Position numbers and translations under genes: made by a program. Source: Fomes fomentarius (taxonomy: Eukaryota; Basidiomycota; Agaricomycetes; Polyporales; Polyporaceae). From it: 64,000 nucleotides of DNA. Within the stretch, counting starts at the first letter, position 1. Every line of letters starts with the position of its first letter. Shown piece after piece: positions 45,004 to 55,503 of the stretch. Location of the stretch: assembly GCA_022606135.1 (NCBI GenBank), contig JABYQN010000003.1:1302001-1366000 (forward strand). The letters run 5' to 3'. The notes under the pieces are model-generated. The model was not told the origin of the DNA, ran no database searches, and saw only the letters and a list, made by a program, of their open reading frames with translations.

Positions 45004-46181
45004 AAGCCTAGAATGAATGACCGATTATATATGATATTCTCGGTTGGAGGAGATCGGCTGCCAAAGTACTGAAGTGTAGGCTGCATCTAGAAGTCGTCAG
45101 AGAGAACTGATTGACCATGTATGTCAAATTGATTTTCAATCAGCCATAATGAAGAGCAATTTGGATGCCAAGTCAATGCAAAAAACGGACGAAAGGACCC
45201 GTTCAGCACCGCGGCCGTATGGGGGAGATTAACAACGGGCGCTTTTAAATGCCGGCTAGGGTTAGAGATCGGTTCATAGATCGTATTACGCAAAATCGCA
45301 TCGTCACGAGCTCCGCATCAATTGCCGTCCGTTTTCCCCGACCAGCACCTGGGCGGTAGCGTCGGAGCCAAATGGTGCGCGTTTATTTGAACCTCAGAAT
45401 TGCAGAATTTCCTCTAACCCTACATCCATTAGAATATGTCAACCTTCTCGGCCCCTGCCACTCTTGGAATCCTGCCACCCAATCTTTACCATCACCTCCT
45501 TTCTAGCTCATTTTCTCCCCTCTTACTGGCCTCTTGTGGCATTTCTTGTTCATGGGCTCCATCCAGCATCTAGTGAACAATCCAGGGCCATCTTACCTAC
45601 AGCTTGTACTTACAACTGACTGGGCTGTCACTGCTGCCAAAGATGCTCTCCATCCCACTTCTTGTGAGTGGAGGAGATGTCCTGCAGTGTTAAACAGCTG
45701 GTCTGCTTTACAAGAGGTATGTGGCTATTGCTATGTATATAGTATGTGTAGCCACACTTGAGGTTGACTTTGTGTGAGTGGCATCCAAGCGCTAATCCAC
45801 CACATAAAGTGATCTTACTTGTGGCTACTTTGCTACTCAGTCACTCTGTGATTGATTGAATCCCCAAAGGTAATCCATACCATTTCGGCAGCCTTCACAC
45901 TTGGATCTATTTTCAAGTAGTCATTTTGCTTGTCTCACAATGTTTGCTGTGACAATAGCTCTTATTGCTTGTCTGCATCACACCTGTCCTCCAGAACAAC
46001 ATTTTGGGACAATCTGGTTGTCATGGTACTTGGTTGTTGAGGCTGAAATATTTTTACTCTGTCCTTTTAGCATCTCCACCAGCATTGCAATAAGCAACCA
46101 CAATCATCCTCACCTTTCAGCCAAGTAAGTTGACCTTGAACTTCATCCACTCAGGCCTCGATACTCACATAAAGCTCATAG
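45004..46181. other. intergenic region with a CpG-poor patch
   Basis: The first 400 bases have normal composition. From about 45,420 to 46,270 CG becomes rare, as in the large island at 1-11,100, and the sequence reads like decayed repeat DNA. No known transposon domain was recognised. The patch ends inside the next gene. Confidence 0.5.
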
Positions 46182-46991
46182 CCACCCTTGTATGAATGCA
46201 ATTGCACCAAGTGTGCTGGGAGGCTCCATGGCAGTAGAGAGGATCTCAAGAAGCACATTGATCTCAGCCATATGGCCAGAACATCGGTCCCATGCCCTAT
46301 TCAGGGTGAGTCATTTACAACCTGTGCATTGTCAAGCTATGCTTATGATATGGAACCTCCAGGGTGCAGCGCCACTTTCTCCAGTGCAAAAGCCGCCATC
46401 GCTATCCCAGAACACATGCAGGATGAGCATAGTAACCTCCTCAACCGAAGATTTCCATACAACTATCCTGCATTACGTCCGCTACGACGCCCACAAGGGC
46501 CACCATCCATCAAACCCCTAGTAGCACTGCCAGTGGACCCCGTACCTGTATACAAGCTCCTATACCCCACGGTGCAAGAACGATCTCGCCCGCAGTCAAC
46601 AACGGCCTCCCAAACCGCCCAACGACGCCGGTGGAATAGGATGGCAGGCTCTCAGAACCCCAGCAAATCTGAAGACGAGTCCGAGTCGATGCCGTTCGCC
46701 GATCTGCAGCCCGTAGGATACTGGTCGCCAGATGGGACGTTTTACGAGTGCAAGGACTGGAATGTCCTCCGCAAGCCACCCGAGATATATATGCTGCAAG
46801 CCCGCCCGCAGCCCATGAGAGTCCCGCCCGTGCCTGAGAAGCGGCCACCGAGGAGCATCGGGTACAAAGCGTTCGCAGAGAAGTTTGCGCAGCTGGAGGC
46901 AGCGGGGATCATTGATGGTTCAGGGCAGTGGCCGACGGAGGACGGGGAACCTGTGAAGGGCCCAGATACACAAACAATTCGACTCCGTTGA
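46182..46991 (+). CDS. zinc-finger protein, 5' end uncertain
   Basis: Exons 46182-46305 and 46363-46991 give about 250 residues. The visible start has two C2H2-like fingers: YECNCTKCAGRLHGSREDLK followed by KHIDLSH, and CPIQGCSATFSSAK with IPEHMQDEH; the second is completed only by removing a 57-nt intron. A proline-rich middle and a segment with FADLQPVGYWSPDGTFYECK and GYKAFAEKFAQLEAAGII follow. No ATG precedes the first finger: an in-frame TAG at 46179-46181 is also an AG acceptor, so one or more upstream exons are expected, perhaps ending at the GTAAGT at about 46,126. The first 90 bases lack CG. It may be a transcription factor or a decaying gene. Confidence 0.6.
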   Translation, partial: PPLYECNCTKCAGRLHGSREDLKKHIDLSHMARTSVPCPIQGESFTTCALSSYAYDMEPPGCSATFSSAKAAIAIPEHMQDEHSNLLNRRFPYNYPALRPLRRPQGPPSIKPLVALPVDPVPVYKLLYPTVQERSRPQSTTASQTAQRRRWNRMAGSQNPSKSEDESESMPFADLQPVGYWSPDGTFYECKDWNVLRKPPEIYMLQARPQPMRVPPVPEKRPPRSIGYKAFAEKFAQLEAAGIIDGSGQWPTEDGEPVKGPDTQTIRLR

Positions 46992-47182
46992 CGCAGGGTT
47001 GGGCGACAGAAGAGGGGACGTAGGGTCAGTGGGCGGACACCGTTCTGTTTACAGTACTTCGCATAGTTTCGGTCTGCTGTCATTCATACATGCTCTGCCT
47101 TCGCACTGTTCTGTGCTATCTTACTAGATTCTGTCTTGTCGTGTCTTGTCGGGTCTATTGGGCGCTTATTGTGTACTGTTGG

Positions 47183-47188
47183 ACGCGT
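47183..47188 (+). promoter_or_regulatory. MluI box upstream of the actin-related gene
   Basis: A single ACGCGT, 60 bases before the start at 47248. One isolated site of six bases may be chance. Confidence 0.25.
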
Positions 47189-47247
47189 CTTTGCGTGATC
47201 GCGCCTCGGACGCGCTCCTCCACATCCTCTTCCCTCGGCCGAGCCAA

Positions 47248-49068
47248 ATGAGCAACACCAGTTTCCGCGATTCCACCGTTGTCATCATCGAGACTGGCCG
47301 TACCACCATACGCGCCGGTCAGGGCCTGCACGACCTCCTCCGCCTCCCGACCATTGTGCGTCGTCTTCCCCTTACCTTGTGGCTACTCTCGCTAAACGAA
47401 CCTGCATAGGAAGTGCCTGCACGCGTTGGGCTTAGGCGGAATTTGGTTGCACAGAACGGGGATAATGGTGCGTTATACACGAAACGTCGACGCTACGTCG
47501 CCTGACCGCTACATAGGCCCTTCTACATCGAATGCCATACCTCAAGCAAAGGTGACCGACTACCTCGTCGGGGCACAACTGGAAGAAGCTCTCGCAACCG
47601 GACAGGATCTCATCGTCTCTTGGCCCTTTGCAGAGGGCGGTATCAGTGACTACACCCAAGCCGAGGCCCTCTGGTGCGTAATTCACAGCCTCACCCACTC
47701 TCCTCGACCCTTATGCGCTACCATCTTCATGTAGGAAACACATCCTCTTCGGCCGCCTCAAGCTCCGCCGCGCGCAGATGGAGTCCCCAGTCATGCTCTC
47801 CTTCCTCTCCGGTCTCTCGCGCGACGCCTACGAGCGTGTCTGCCAAATCTTCTTCGAACGATTCAACACCGCCGGCCTCGCGATCCTCGAGCGACCCATG
47901 GCGCAGTTCTACGCCGCCGTGACGAACATGCAGCTGAGCGGCGTCGTCGTCGACATCGACAACGACTACACCGACGTTGCGCCCGTCAACGACGGCTTCA
48001 TCGTCCACACCGCGCGCACGCACGTCCCGCTCGGCCTACGCGACTGCCTGGCGTATCTCGCGCATCTCTTCCGCGCGAACACGTCCGTCATGGCGGCGCT
48101 TTCGCCTGCAGACAACCCCCTGTCGCCCGAGGCGCTGCAGCAGACGCTGCTCGAGCTTGCGAGGCACGTGTGGCAGAACGGGCTGATCAAGGTCCTCGCC
48201 GAGGGCGAGGCCGCGCGGGATCTCGAAGACGAGGGTGTCACGGACATCGCGGCGATTGTCGTCGCAGGCAAGGAGCGCGCTGTGATTGAGAGCGGCATGA
48301 AACGACGTCAGAACGCCAAGGCACAACCTACGGAGCAAGCCCGGGCGAAGGAGCTCGAGGCCCTCGACCTCGTCACGACGGAGTTCAAGGGAAAGGAGCT
48401 GACGCTGGGCAAGGAGCGGCATCGGTTCTGCGAACCACTCTTCGACCCCACACTGCTCGACGGCGTGCCGGGTATCCAACCGAGGGGCGACGCTGACCTC
48501 CGGCGGCCGATCCAGGTTGCCGTGGGCGAGGCAGTCTGGAAGACAGACGTCGACCAGCGGGCATACATCTGGCAAGGCCTCTTTGTGACAGGAGAGATCA
48601 CGAACCAGTTGAAGGGTACGTCTTCGTCGTCGTCGTTGCGCTACTCTTGCGTCACCCACAGCGTGCACTGACTGACGCTTCTGCTAACCGTGTTCATCCG
48701 GCCGGGACTCATGAACCGTCCGAGCAGGTCTCGGGGTAGCCCTCTCTGGCCGACTCTCTCCGTACATTCTCAGCGCCCCTGATGTGTCGAACAACGAGGT
48801 GCAGCCACGTACTATCAAAACGCTACGAGTGCCCGACTACTTCGCCGAGTATCGGGACAAAGGCGATGGGCTGGCGGCTTTCCTCGGGACGAGCATCATC
48901 GCGAAGGTCAGCGTGCCTCTCTCGTGGACTGCAGGCGCGTGATGCTGACAGGTCTCATTCATTCAGCTCGCGTTTAACGACCCGGCGGGGAAAAACTACG
49001 TCTCAAAATCCGACTATGCGAGCAAGGGCCCCCGTACCATATTGGGGATGTCACCATCATTGTTGTAA
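47248..49068 (+). CDS. actin-related protein, probably Arp9-like
   Basis: Actin-fold protein, most similar in layout to fungal nuclear actin-related proteins of SWI/SNF and RSC remodelers; the Arp9 assignment is tentative. Six exons (47248-47355, 47410-47467, 47517-47673, 47735-48615, 48728-48906, 48967-49068) give 494 residues. Blocks: FRDSTVVIIETGRTTIRAG (first phosphate loop, degenerate), YLVGAQLEEALATGQDLIVS, GLAILERPMAQFYAA, LSGVVVDIDNDYTDVAPV (second phosphate loop, with N-D in place of the actin G-x-G-x-T pattern) and HTDVDQ-like region TDVDQRAYIWQGLFVTGEI. The ATP loops deviate from actin, as in Arps that do not hydrolyse ATP. Intron 4 (112 nt) is the longest. Confidence 0.85.
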
Positions 49069-49347
49069 CCTTATTGCATGTATCCGTACTTGTTGTCGTT
49101 GCTCTATCCATGTCTCACGCTGTTCGAAGGAAGTCTACTCGACTCTGGTAACTATTGCACTTCGCGCTCGAGCTGGGCGAGACAACCAAATTCACGAGTG
49201 AAGGCCGCGATCGAAAGAATTACTTGATGAGCGCAAGCAGCTATTACAAGCGCACGCAGTGATGAGTGGGTCGCGGCTGCCTCATAAATCATACAATTGC
49301 CTGGTGGGATGCAGTACAAGACATAGGGCGTGTACAGTGTGGTACTT
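49069..49347. other. convergent 3' region, actin-related gene / eL30
   Basis: Spacer between convergent stop codons; nothing further was recognised. Confidence 0.5.
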
Positions 49348-49870
49348 TTATGCAGCGGCGCCCTCGGCGACGGTAAGGAGATCGCTGTCACCAGGATCGG
49401 TGACGGTCATGACACTAAGGTAGAGATCGATTGGTTTGTGCACGAAACGAAGAAGGAAGATAGAGCGTACCCGACACGGAAAAGCTTTCCAGCAGCAGTA
49501 CCGAGCGCGACGTTAGTACCGGCAAAGTGATGAACGGACGTCTTGGAGAGCATGGCATAGTACTCGAGCTCGGATTTACGGAGTGGGGGGCAGTTGCCGG
49601 CGATCAAGACAAGCTTGGCTGTAGGTGACAAGACACCGGGATAGGAAGGGAGAAGAAGGAATATAAGGGTCAGCACAAGGGACCTTCTCAGCCTCACGCT
49701 CCAGTCCCCGGAGAGAGAGTTGGGGAAATGGACACACCCTTGCCGCTGCGCATCTGCTTGAGGGCAGACTTGTAGCCGAGGGAGTACTTGCCCGACTTGA
49801 CCACGAGAGCGAGACGGGAAGCGATGGACTCGGAGGACTTTGCTGCCTTGGACTTCTTGGTGGGGGCCAT
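49348..49870 (-). CDS. RPL30: 60S ribosomal protein eL30
   Basis: Structural protein of the large ribosomal subunit. Exons 49870-49738, 49618-49471 and 49414-49348 encode 115 residues. The sequence starts [12 protein letters not shown] and has [19 protein letters not shown], then across intron 1 [40 protein letters not shown] and, across intron 2, [15 protein letters not shown]. These are the complete eL30 blocks. Intron 1 (119 nt) is longer than average and splits the gene near codon 44. In budding yeast RPL30 regulates splicing of its own transcript through the first intron; whether this longer intron does so here is unknown. It shares a 507-bp divergent region with MET5. Confidence 0.96.
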
Positions 49871-50377
49871 CGCGGACGGTGTTGTCGGTGTCGGGCGTCG
49901 GTGTCTTGATGCTGTAAAAACTGTGTGGGGGGCGTCGGTAAGGGTGAAGACCAGCTGGACAGTTGCACGAATAAGGTTCAGACTCCGCGCGGTAGGGGGT
50001 AACCCCAGCCCCTAACCCTGGATTAGGGTGTGGCATACAAGGCCAAAGGGATGGCGTCGTTGTTGTGTGCTCGGCGTGGTTGACGACGTTTTTGCTCAGG
50101 CTGGCGATCGCTGGCTGGTGTTGACCCGGCCACACACGCCAATTCGGAATTCAGTCTCTGTTATGACCGAGCGAATCCGCGCAAATATATTTCTCTTCCC
50201 CAGCCCTCCCTAGCTGCCTCCGCCGTCCCCACAGTCGACGACGACGTCCTCCAAAGGCTCGGCAAATACACTCGACTACGCTGTCCTCTCCCAGCTTTGC
50301 AAATTGGTACGCCGTAGTGGCCTCGTATGTGAAATTGACGGTGACCAATGCGTGTGGTTGGATTAGACTCAGCGAGC
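49871..50377. promoter_or_regulatory. divergent promoter, RPL30 / MET5, with telomere-like pair
   Basis: The region holds CCCTAACCC (50010-50018) and, 4 bases later, TTAGGG (50023-50028), an inverted pair of the telomere repeat unit, about 140-160 bases before the eL30 start. Such telo-boxes and related sites bound by Tbf1-type factors are common in ribosomal protein promoters of fungi and plants. No TATA box is evident. Confidence 0.45.
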
Positions 50378-53300
50378 ATGTCTCCATCATCTTCCATCGC
50401 CGCGGTCTCGCGAATTGCCTATCTTGCATCCGATGCCCTCATCAATTCCTTAACCCCCGCAGGAACGTCCCCTTTCCACCCCGCCCTCGACGCTCTCGCC
50501 CTCTCCAGAGATCACAGCGCGGCCGTCACCCACCTCCCTTTCGGCGCCGACCCAGGCGCTGTCCTCCTCCGCCATCGTTCCTCTCGCCTGCTATCCTATA
50601 CTGCTGTCGCCAATCCTCAGGTCCTAAACAGCCTTCTCCTCCACCTTCCTGAGCTCTCTGCAACTCCTATTGTTTTTCACATTGCTGTCCACTCCGACCT
50701 CTCTGATGCACTTGTACTCCAGTCTTCCCTTCCCTTCGTCTTATACTCTCGCTCCGCCCAACAGGCTCACGACCATGCCCTCCTCGCTTCCAGACTCGCC
50801 TTCACCCACTCCGTCGCTGTCCTCCACATCTTCCACCTAGATCACCACTCAGAGTCTCTCCAGACTGTCGACGATGTCCAGATCCCCGCCTTCCTCTTCG
50901 GCAGCAATCCATCTCTCCCTAACGACAAGCAAAGCATCGACTCGCTGTCCGCCTTCGAGACCTATCAAGCCGCTGCATTGGCCACTCTCTCCCTCATCCG
51001 TCGACCTCTCCGCCCATTCACCCAGCACGGTGCCCCCAATCCCACCACCGTCATCTTCACCCTCGGTCAGCCCACGATAAACCACGAGCTCGAGGCGGTT
51101 TCGTTCGTCGACATCGCCCTGCTCAAGCCTCTACCTGTGGCTAGCATTCTTAGTACTCTGTCTCCGACAGTCACTCGTGTCATCGTTCTGGAGCAAATCC
51201 ACCGCTGGTCAATGAAGTGGACCCCTCTCTTTCTCGAGGTCGTCAGCGCCATCCAGCAGGGCGAGCTCAACTCTCTCCCAGTTGTCCAGACTGGCCTTCT
51301 TGGTGACGCGAGTACTATCAGCGCACAAGACGTCAAGGATTTGCTGCAGCAAGCGGTCTCAGAGACCGCACCTGCCCGCCTCTCGCTCGGCACCTCGACC
51401 GCTGCGACGCAGGGCTCCGCCACTGCTCCTCATGTACCCAAGCATGAGGCCGCTTACACCAAAATGCTACACAACCTCTTTCCGGGCAGGCTCAGCGTCC
51501 TCAACTCTCCCGAGCTCGTCGCTGCCCACGGCCAAGTGGCCACCACGCCCGAGTTCGCTCTCGGTCGTGCACGCGGTGAGATCGAGGAGCGCCAGGAGCT
51601 CGTCGCTGCCGTCCAGGAGCTGTTGCGTGACCCGGAGGTGTCTATCGACGTTCACTCAGTTCTGAGCAGGTGGCTCGGTGCGAGGGACGACGGTGTCAAG
51701 AGCAAGCGTCTCGGCGAAGAGGTCGTGTCTGCGCTTGGGAGGGAAAAGCTTTCGAGCCCTGCAGCTCAGAAGGTCCTGCATCTCCGCCGGCTTCTTCCTG
51801 CGCTCTCCCGCTGGATCATCGGTTCGGATGCCTGGGCATATGACTTGGGAGCATCTGGTCTACACCACGCCATCGCGTCCAACCTCGACGTCAATGTTCT
51901 TATTCTCGACACCACTCCCTATTCCACGCGAAACACCGTCGATCCTCACCGCAGGAAGCAGGATGTCGGTCTTTATGCCATGAATCACGGTGATGCGTAT
52001 GTCGCTAGCACGGCTGTGTACTCCTCATACTCCCAGGTTCTTCAAGCACTCATGGAGGCTGACCGCTACCATGGCCCCAGTGTCGTCCTCGCCTACCTCC
52101 CGTACTCGTCGGAGGAAACGCCTGCTCTCGAGATCTTGAAGGAGACCAAGCTTGCAGTGGACTCCGGTTACTGGCCCCTGTACCGCTGGAACCCTACTAA
52201 GGAGCGTGAGGGCAAGGAACCGTTCTCGCTCGACTCCGACTTCGTCAAGAACGAGCTCCAGGCCTTCCTCGACCGCCAAAACCATCTCTCGCAACTCGTG
52301 CGCTCCAAACCCGAGCTCGCTGCGGAACTTGTCGGGAGCTTAGGAGAGAACCTAAAGCAGGCGCGTAAGCAGCGTGCAGCCGCAGCATACAACGATCTCC
52401 TCCAGGCCATTGACGCGCCTCCACTAACCGTCCTCTATGCATCCGACGGCGGCAAAGCCGAGAAGGTGGCTAAACGCCTCGCTACGCGCGGCAAGCTCCG
52501 TGGGCTCTCCACGACTGTTGGGACGATAGATTCGATCTCCATCGAAGACCTCGCGAAGGAGGAGATCGTCGTCTTCGTCACCTCCGTCGCCGGCCAAGGC
52601 GAGTTCCCGCAGAACGGTCGTACGTTCGTCAAGACCGTCAACGGCCTTGCGGCCCGTGGCGAGCGCCCGCTCACGAGCGTCAAGTACTCCGTGTTCGGCA
52701 TGGGCGACAGCCACTACTGGCCCCGCCCAGAGGACGCGCACTACTACAACAAGGCGGGCAAGGACCTCGATGCGCGGCTCGAGCAGCTCGGCGCGAACCG
52801 TTTTGTTCCACTTGGTCTCGGAGACGACCAGGACGCAGACGGGCCCGAGACTGGGTACAAGGACTGGGAGCCGCTCCTCTGGAAGGCGCTGGGCGTCGAC
52901 GCGGTCGAAGTGAAGGAGAAGGAGCCAGAGCCGATCACGAACGAGCACATCAAGGTCGCCTCACAGTACCTGCGTGGTACGATCGCGGAGGGTCTGCAGG
53001 ACATGAGTACGGGCGCGCTCGCGCCGAGCGACACGCAGCTAACCAAGTTCCACGGCATCTACCAGCAGGACGACCGCGACATTCGGGACGAACGGCAGGC
53101 GCAGGGCGTGGAGCCCGCATACAGTTTCATGATCCGTGTGCGGATGCCCGGCGGGGTGTGCACGCCTGAGCAGTGGCTGATCATGGACCAGATCGCGGAC
53201 GAGCACGGAAACGGGTCGCTCAAGATTACGACCAGGCAGACGTTCCAGTTCCATGGGGTCATCAAACGCCACCTTAAATCCGCCATCCAGGACATCAACC

Positions 53301-54957
53301 GAGCGCTGCTTGACACGCTTGCCGCGTGCGGAGACGTCAACAGGTAAGGTTATCGCCGCTCCGTCCGCAGTCATATACTCGAGCTGCAGCTAACGGGCTG
53401 CTTGTAGGAATGTCATCGTTTCGACGGTCCCCTCGCTCTCGAAGCTCCATCGTCAGGCGTACGAGTTCGCTAAGAGGGTCAGTGAGCACCTGCTCCCTCG
53501 CACGACAGCCTACCATGAGATATGGCTGGACAAGAAGCTCGTCGCGGGAGATGCGCTGAAGGACGTCGAGCCCCTCTACGGGCAGTTCTACCTTCCCCGC
53601 AAGGTACGCATTCCATTGAGTGAAGTCAATTCATTTTTAACGCCCTCCTCAGTATAAGGTCGCAGTCGCGATCCCGCCCAACAACGATGTCGACGTGTTC
53701 GCGAACGACGTCGGCTTCATCGCCGTCGTCGACGAGAACGGTGATCTCGCCGGCTTCAACGTCACTGCTGGCGGAGGCATGGGTGTCACGCACGGCAACA
53801 AGAAGACGTACCCAAGGGTGGGCAGCATCCTCGGGTTCTGCACCGTCGAACAGGGCGTCTACGTCGCAGAAAAGATCATGCTCGTCCAGAGGGACAACGG
53901 CAACCGTGTCGAGTCAGTTTTCTTCATCTTCTTGCACACACAATAAGGCTGATTCCCACGAAACCTCTCCGCACCAGCCGTAAGAACGCTCGCCTCAAGT
54001 ACACCATCGACCGCATGGGCCTCGACGTGTTCAAGGTCGAGGTCGAGAAGCTCCTCGGGTACAAGTTCCAACCTCCTCGCCCCTTCACGTTCGACAAGAA
54101 CATCGACGACTTCGACTGGACGACCGGCGAAGACGGCAAGCACCACTTCACCTGCTTCATCGAGAACGGGCGAATCCAGGACGAGCCCGAGCGTCACTTC
54201 AAGACGGCCCTCCGCGAGATCGCAAAGGTGCACAAGGGACACTTCCGCACGACCGCGAACCAGCACCTCATCATCTCCGACATCGCGACCGAGGACGTGC
54301 CTACGATCAAGCGACTCCTTGCGGACTACAAGCTCGACAACCTGTCGTACTCCGGCTTGCGGTTGTCGTCGTCCGCCTGTGTCGCGTTCCCCACATGTGG
54401 CCTTGCCATGGCTGAGTCGGAGCGGGTAAGTCCTGTCCCATATTGAGCGTAATGCCCCCCAATGCTCGATTTTACTCATGTTGAATTATTCTAGTACCTG
54501 CCTATCCTCATCGACAAGGTCGAGAAGATATGTGAAGAGAACGGGCTGCGCAACGATTCTATCGTCATGCGGATGACCGGTTGCCCGAACGGGTGTGCAC
54601 GCCCCTACCTCGCCGAGGTTGCGTTCGTGGGCAAGGCACCTGGAACATACCTCATGCTCCTGGGTGGCGGATACTACGGCCAGCGCTTGAACAAGATCTA
54701 CCGAGGTAAGCTCCCCCAGTCAACCGTCAGTTCTATCTGATACTCACCCGGTGCTCACAGAAACTGTCACTGAGCCTGAGATACTCGCCATCCTGCGCCC
54801 GATGATCAAGCGCTACGCGCTCGAGCGGCTGGAAGGCGAGCACTTTGGCGACTTCGTGATTCGGGCAGGGTACATTGCTCCAACGACGTCGGGCGCAGAG
54901 TGGTACGACCGGGCCGGCGGAGAGGGCGTGTACAGGGAGGTTGCGGCTGCGGCATGA
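50378..54957 (+). CDS. MET5: sulfite reductase (NADPH) beta subunit, hemoprotein
   Basis: Reduces sulfite to sulfide in sulfur assimilation, using a siroheme coupled to a 4Fe-4S cluster; cytosolic. Six exons (50378-53343, 53408-53603, 53653-53912, 53978-54425, 54495-54705, 54761-54957) give 1,425 residues, the usual fungal length. The first 650 residues are a degenerate pyruvate-ferredoxin oxidoreductase-like region, then a flavodoxin domain ([39 protein letters not shown]) and two sulfite reductase repeats ([32 protein letters not shown]). Cluster ligands are in [13 protein letters not shown] and [20 protein letters not shown]. An in-frame ATG at 50348 is also possible; 50378 has adenine at -3. 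Exon 1 alone is about 3 kb without an intron, unusual in this window. Confidence 0.96.
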
Positions 54958-55503
54958 TGACGACGGTGGTTCGGAAGGTTCGGAAGGGGGGAGAGCAATG
55001 GATCATATATCACAAGATATCATGTACAACATGTAGATCTATGCACGCGACACTCTATCTTCTCGAGGACAGCGGTTCTACATATGGGCTAGAGGAGGTC
55101 AGCATTCGCGAGACATTGATTGGTGGAGATAAGAGCAAGCACGCACCTGGCGGAGGACCGACGGAGCCCCGCGGTCGAGATGCGCGACCGGAAGAGGCTC
55201 AGCCCTGGGCAATCTCTGCGATCAGCATGCGTTCGCTGAGATGAATTGCAGGGAAGAGAATCACATTGCGCGTGCTTCGCCTCCGTGGCAGCCCCGCCCC
55301 GTGCGGTCAGAGCCGCGCCGCGGGCATAGAGCGGGATTGCGGCCGCGACCATGACGCTTTTGGCAGTCTGTTTTGTGTCGTGCATGTGTCATTTGGAAGA
55401 CAGTGTGAAGGACGGAGGGATGGGCGACGATGATGATGATGATGCGCGATGTTACACATGAGCTCAACGGAGGCACTCTATTACAACAGTGACGACTTCT
55501 TTC
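54958..55503. other. convergent 3' region, MET5 / aminotransferase
   Basis: Spacer between convergent genes, with a short GAT trinucleotide repeat near 55,428-55,443. Nothing else was recognised. Confidence 0.5.

Noticed and set aside
46188..46190. Start of the zinc-finger gene at 46188
   Set aside because: The codon is TTG; a splice acceptor at 46179-46181 better explains the open frame.
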